Shown here in pieces: positions 18,801 through 23,299 of a DNA stretch of 23,299 nucleotides. The notes under the pieces were generated by a model. The model saw only the letters and a list, made by a program, of their open reading frames with translations, did no database searches and was not told the origin of the DNA. The stretch covers positions 1 through 23,299 of the forward strand of contig JALLAZ010000532.1 of assembly GCA_036939755.1 (NCBI GenBank), read 5' to 3'. Position 1 is the stretch's first letter. Each line of letters starts with the position of its first letter. The position numbers and the translations under genes are program-made. The stretch comes from Stephanodiscus triporus (lineage: Eukaryota; Bacillariophyta; Thalassiosirophyceae; Thalassiosirales; Thalassiosiraceae).

Positions 18801-21800
18801 TTGCGTATAGTTTTCAACATCAACCGTTCTCATTGCACTTTTATCATAATTCGACAAAGTATTGTGAACGTTCGACTGCTGTGATACAGCGTCTTCAAGA
18901 GCGAAATCAAGAGATCGATGTTGGGCCTTCTCCGACCCTGGTCCGACCCGTGACAACATGATCGATACGAATTCTTTTAATGCAATGGCCGATGCCTGAG
19001 GTGCACCGCATTTTATGTTTTGTTCTGTATTGTCAGAGAGCAAGAAATCGTCCAAGATGGTCGCCTTACTCTGGAGCCATTCCTTGTTGAAAGGCCAATC
19101 TTTTGTCGGAATACTTGTACCGAAGTAAAACACAAACAAATAGAATCTCAATACAAATCCGACAGTGCGATCATTTAACTTGCCCCCCGCAAAGCGTACA
19201 GCATCTGAAATAAAGTCGACACAAGCGCGAAAGTGTGTTTCTCGCGCAGAAGATGTCGCTACATCACACACTGCCTGTATTGCCAAATCGAGGATTGTCA
19301 ACCGTACCCTAGCTTCAACGATGCCTTCAGCATTGCAATCCTCATCTGTCACATCTTGCGCGAAGAAGTCGGTTTCATTTAGCATCGATATCAAGCCTTC
19401 GACCGCTACAAGCGAGGATGCCCCATGAGAAATGTAGCACGAAGTCAGAATTGGCGTGATGGCGGTCACTCTGAATTGCAGATCTGAATGCGTTGCATCT
19501 TGAACTTGAAACACTGTCTTCGCGCATTCAATTGCAGGGATGAAATGCATCGCATCTAAGGCTGCGTGTAACTTGTCATTGCTGTGTCCAAAGCTCTTCA
19601 TCTGAGAAGGCAACTGATAGGAGGAGTGACTGTGTTGGCTTCCAGGAGACTCGGAATAGCTCGAACGACTTGTTGAAAGATGCACCCCCCCATCACTCAC
19701 ATCATCCTTTTGGCCAGGTACTTCAAAAGAAGAATCAGTATTAGTCAAGTTTTGGTTGGCGCTTACTTGACTCGGAGAGTTGGCCGAAGCTGAGCCGACC
19801 CATGCTGGCACAGCAGTCTCGCTTTCTTCGCGTGACAATTGAATCAAATTAAGACGACTTTTAGCTGATGAGGTGCTCATTAAGCTATGTGTGGACCTGT
19901 CCATGATGTGATACCTTCCCACATCAGATGGAACCACCGTGCCTCCAGTGCTGTAGTAAGCTTTCAATTCATTTGATTTAGAATCTAACACGGACAACAC
20001 CAACGGCCAAGGGCGTAGACATTCCAAATTTTCAAGCCGCTGTCTGTACGCAAGAAATAAGGGTTGTTCAATCTTCGCTGCCAAGTCTGCAACGAAATTT
20101 CTGGGCGTTCGCTCCAAAACTGTGTATCCTTCGGGAACGAGATCTCCCTTGGACGGCCTGAGACACGTTACCCCTGTTATTGGATTCCCTTCTCGGGAAC
20201 GTTTATAGCAAATGTACACACGCTCTCCACAAGGTGACGGGTTGATGTTTGCCGCTGGTAATGCCGACGATCCCAGCTCACTGTCATTATTAATCGAAAT
20301 TCCATCTTTCTTGTTGCTTCCTGCCCCATTACTGTTGTTGGCTTGATAATGCCTGACAACACTAAACCCCGGGGGGACAAACTCATTTCGATCCGGATAA
20401 ATGACCACAAAAGCGGTGACGCATGGTCGCTGAGCTGCCCTATCCCAACTAGGCTCCTTCTTCACGTTCAAAAAGAGCTGTTGACGTTTTCGAGCTAGTA
20501 CCATGTTCTTGACTGATTCTTCTCCAAGTTGAAAGGCCCTGTAATATCCTCTCGGTGGGATATCACATGATGAAGTGACAATGACATCTGTTATGGCGGC
20601 CGTGGCGACTGAATGGGAACATTCGTCGAGAGATAGAATTACACTCCCATCAGATTCCACACTTTCTTTTGCGGATGAGGCATACCTCTGAGCCCCAGAG
20701 ATGGAAGACGAAATACGCGCCATAATTTTGTTGGATACTGTGCTAGGTGGCCGTTTTGTTATGTTTGCACCGGAAGGAGCAGTCGATGAAGGAGATACAT
20801 GATTCGATAATGATAGGATGCGGGCATACTCTGACCCAAACATTGTAATTCGACGTTTGTGGCCAGTGTTACTGCCAGCATTATCGCCTGACGAAGCGTA
20901 TTCTTGAGTAGGTACAAATGATGAACCTTTTTCCATATCATCAGAATCGTTTTCGCTGTACTTATCTTCAAAACTGAACGTACAAGTTTCATTGTTCCAA
21001 CTGGTGGTGCCAGTATTCAGTGTGTCCATCCTGTCAATCTCACTCGGCTGGTCATCACCACCCGATTCATCATCAATTGGAAATCCCTGATCGTCCACAG
21101 AAAAAGATGGAGCCCTCCCTCCATTATGCACGCGCGGAGTAGGATTGTTATCACTGGGATTATTGCTTTCTCGATTTATTATTGATTTTTGCTCATCATC
21201 TCGAGTCGTCGTCTCTTCTGATTCCAGCGGAGACAATGGCGGCGGCGGTAGTACCCCGAAAAAAAAGGGATTATTGTTGGAGTAATTCGTTTCCATGTTC
21301 TCTCCTTCACTCCTACCACCTGATGAGGATGACTGCAGGGTCCATGAACACAAATCAGCTAGAGAAGTTGCTCCCATCAAATTCGCGCCGATGCTGTACG
21401 ACGATGGATTGCTGGCTTCAGATACATATTTTTTCTGCGACGTAGAAGAAGGAGGACGCGGCGGGAACCTATAGGATGGTTTGGGTGAAGCGAATGGCGA
21501 CCTGGCACTGTAATCAGACCCCTCCGTCAAACTGGTAGCATCATTTCCATAATCGCTCTGGGTTAATTGACTATCGCTGGCACTACTATGGTTGGAGTGT
21601 AGTGACGATCTCACGCCACTCCCGTGTCGCGAATAACTACGGATATCTCCGCCCACGAGACTGTGAGCTTTGACGTTGTTCCCGAAATTTACAGAGGGAG
21701 CATCGCCTTCCGTGATTTGATGGAGTAATGATTTGACGATGCGGTTGGCGTGTTCGACGCCGTGTTCGTATGCTGCTGCTGTTGGACGATCACCACCTCC

Positions 21801-21827
21801 GCCGCAGCTCACTTTCATGGGCGGCAT
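15842..21827 (-). CDS. Large Sec7-domain Arf guanine-nucleotide exchange factor
   Basis: Activates Arf GTPases by exchanging GDP for GTP, which drives vesicle budding. Two exons, 21827-17257 and 17153-15842, flank a 103-nt intron inside the Sec7 domain (MNIEQA/LRYFLTSCG); the protein has 1960 aa. Residues 1-400 are Ser-rich and disordered. Residues about 405-650 carry MABP-like repeats (ITDVIVTSS ... PRGYYRA; VYICYKRSREGNPITGV ... VPEGYTVLERTPRNFVADL). A long helical region follows (about 755-1300). The Sec7 domain spans about 1435-1632, with FRLPGEAQKIDRI holding the glutamic finger Glu1539 and SFAIIMLNTDLH the second motif. A PH-like domain (FFLFSDVLVYAH ... KKHWIDDIN) ends near 1950, followed by a basic tail. 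The size suits the large Golgi or TGN type, but a C-terminal PH domain is more typical of small cytohesin-like GEFs. Confidence 0.88.
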
Positions 21828-22093
21828 TGTTTTGGATGATCGATGCCCTATGAACTTAGTGGTTCTGAGGCCGGGAACCCCGTGTCGAAAAGCCTTAGCC
21901 GTGGGTCATTGGCTGGAGGGTCGGTCGCTGCTCATCTTCGTTCACTTATGGCGCGAGGGAGAAAAAAGAGCCAAGAGCACACACACCACAACGGACCACC
22001 AACTTACAAAAAAATGAGTCAAACTTGGAGTATCTATCTACTTACATATCTACGTAAGTACGTCAACTCTCCCTTGAAGTAAACAGCGGGACC
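21828..22093. promoter_or_regulatory. Short divergent intergenic region (candidate bidirectional promoter)
   Basis: The ArfGEF gene (minus) and the twin-CX9C gene (plus) start 266 bp apart, head to head. Both promoters must lie within or overlap this stretch. The part near 22030-22072 is rich in CTAC/TACGTA. I cannot identify a specific element. Confidence 0.45.
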
Positions 22094-22546
22094 ATGGTAT
22101 GGAACAGAATCCGCGACGCCATTTCCGGCATTCCCACCCTCGAGGGTCCATCAAAGCTCCCACCCTACTTCCCGGTGGAACCAAGTGGCTGCGAAAAGCA
22201 CGCCCAGAGACTCTTTGAATGTCTCGTGAAGGATGCGACCGAGAAAGCGCGAGACATGGAAAAGGCGGGGTATGCGAAGAGCCATTATCCCGACGTAGAG
22301 GCAGAGAGGTTGAAGAATTTGAAATCGCGCGAAGATATCGCTGCGAATATGAAGACGGATGGGAAGGATGTAGATTTGTCCGCATTGCCATCGCCGGACG
22401 ACAACCCGTTGGACGAATGCCGAACCCTCATCGCGTATTACAAAAGATGCTGTGATCGAGAATTGAAGAAGAAAAAGAACTGGATTTTGACCGAGCCATA
22501 CAGGGTGCAAGAGGAGTATAGATATAAGAAGAGTGGGGGTGATTAG
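22094..22546 (+). CDS. Small twin-CX9C protein, probable mitochondrial intermembrane-space protein
   Basis: Single-exon protein of 150 aa starting at an ATG in good context (ACCATGG). It has two exact CX9C motifs: Cys33-Cys43 (CEKHAQRLFEC) and Cys109-Cys119 (CRTLIAYYKRC), the latter followed by another Cys. Twin-CX9C proteins are imported into the mitochondrial intermembrane space by the Mia40 disulfide relay and form a helical hairpin; many are respiratory-chain assembly factors. Here the motifs are about 65 residues apart, much more than in the classical coiled-coil-helix fold, and the loop is highly charged with helical character. There is no N-terminal presequence, as expected for Mia40 clients. 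The C-terminus is Lys-, Tyr- and Arg-rich. Identity beyond the motif class is unknown; a plain cytosolic Cys protein remains possible. Confidence 0.75.
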   Translation: MVWNRIRDAISGIPTLEGPSKLPPYFPVEPSGCEKHAQRLFECLVKDATEKARDMEKAGYAKSHYPDVEAERLKNLKSREDIAANMKTDGKDVDLSALPSPDDNPLDECRTLIAYYKRCCDRELKKKKNWILTEPYRVQEEYRYKKSGGD

Positions 22547-23299
22547 AATCTCTGGCTGAGCGAAATAGGATTGAACCAGCAAGAATGATGACTGCTGTCC
22601 TCCTGAAAGATATTTCTGGGGGCAGCATCTCCTCGTCAAATATCAAAAGGTGATAGGTCTCATCCAAACTAACCTAAAAAAAATAAAAAAAATATAATCA
22701 GAAACATCTTTCTCTTTCAACGCGGGCAGAAGATCAACATGAGAGAACAGGGTGTATCTCCAGAGATAGAATAAATTGTCATGTTTGACTGTGCAACAGG
22801 ATGATGTGGGCAAACAATATCACATTTAGGTAATGAAATTCAAATACTACTGACCACACAATAACGCTTCATCCGTCAGAGGTAGGCAATGGCAGGTTCA
22901 AGGACAATGCATTTGAAAAATGTTATTCGGAAACTCACAAATTAGGGGTAGGTGAACTGGGAGGTAGGAACACAGATGATACGTACTCTATTTTTTTGTA
23001 CGATAAGTAGTTAGTTGTTGTGTAGAGTACGATACGAAGTTGCGTGTGGTGAGAGTGGGGAGAGAGGGGGGTTGAAGCTGAGGGAAATAAGTGCCCCCCC
23101 AATACGTACGTAAAGTAGGTAGGAAAATGATTACCATACTTCTTGTTGGTTGTGTATTATGTGTGTTGCCGGGTGGCTGCGCGCCGGCCCGCCCAATGCT
23201 GTAGTCATGAGCTACGTATGTAGCTCGTACCAATTACCTACAAGTTTCAATTAGTGGAACTTGTAAAAAAACTTGTATGAAAACCTACAGTGTATATGC
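22547..23299. other. Gene-free region at the end of the window
   Basis: No coding sequence is supportable. The stretch has A-rich tracts (22673-22697), GTAC/TACGTA-rich segments and inverted repeats near its end (23209-23277). The first part would hold the 3' UTR of the twin-CX9C gene. The last 300 bases could be the promoter of a gene beyond the window. Confidence 0.55.
23209..23277. repeat. Cluster of short inverted repeats
   Basis: GAGCTAC (23209-23215) and GTAGCTC (23220-23226) form a perfect 7-bp stem with a 4-nt loop. TACAAGTT (23239-23246) pairs with AACTTGTA at 23258-23265 or with a second copy at 23270-23277, so two alternative hairpins are possible. The function is unknown. Confidence 0.6.

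Noticed and set aside
22556..22660. A tRNA-like GGTTCAATCC on the minus strand near 22573-22582
   Set aside because: The T-arm stem around it has mismatches and no matching acceptor or anticodon arm can be drawn, so it is not a tRNA.

Overview
The window reads as nuclear DNA of a stramenopile alga, most likely a diatom. The genes are eukaryotic: they carry short GT-AG introns (84 to 151 nt where I can place them), sit close together on both strands, and encode clearly eukaryotic families. A secreted protein with a Lys-Pro-Thr-Arg repeat linker and a protein with a bipartite-looking plastid leader fit a diatom. There is no sign of bacterial operons, rRNA, CRISPR or a confident tRNA. The species call is inference from style, not from a search.

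Layout. Positions 1-2264 hold no gene I can support, but contain a five-copy 20-nt repeat array (741-866) and a CCACCGCCG-rich imperfect tandem duplication (about 1640-1900). A four-exon non-canonical poly(A) polymerase of the Trf4/PAPD5 type follows (2265-5869, +). It converges on a two-exon secreted, Cys-rich protein (6022-7159, -), whose upstream flank carries a tandem duplication of 71-78 nt units. Positions 7160-8887 are gene-free and contain a candidate 1.04-kb non-autonomous DNA transposon with imperfect terminal inverted repeats (7487-8526). Next come a four-exon ABC half-transporter (8888-11559, +), an RRM protein resembling RBM18 (11896-12666, +), a LON-domain protein with a Tudor-like tail (12915-14405, -), and a 2-oxoglutarate/Fe(II) oxygenase whose reading frame is broken by one in-frame TAG (14614-15780, +). 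A giant Sec7-domain ArfGEF of about 1960 residues follows (15842-21827, -). A 150-aa twin-CX9C protein (22094-22546, +) is the last gene.

The genes do not look like one pathway. They are housekeeping-type functions: RNA tailing, RNA binding, vesicle traffic, membrane transport and organelle protein handling. Two pairs are head-to-head with short shared promoters (14406-14613 and 21828-22093), and three pairs are tail-to-tail.

The most notable points are: a 518-residue acidic insertion with three SUMO-interaction-like motifs inside the catalytic domain of the poly(A) polymerase; a beta-prism (MABP-like) segment apparently fused to a Sec7 ArfGEF; the single nonsense codon in an otherwise well-preserved oxygenase; a twin-CX9C protein with an unusually long loop; and the transposon-like element.
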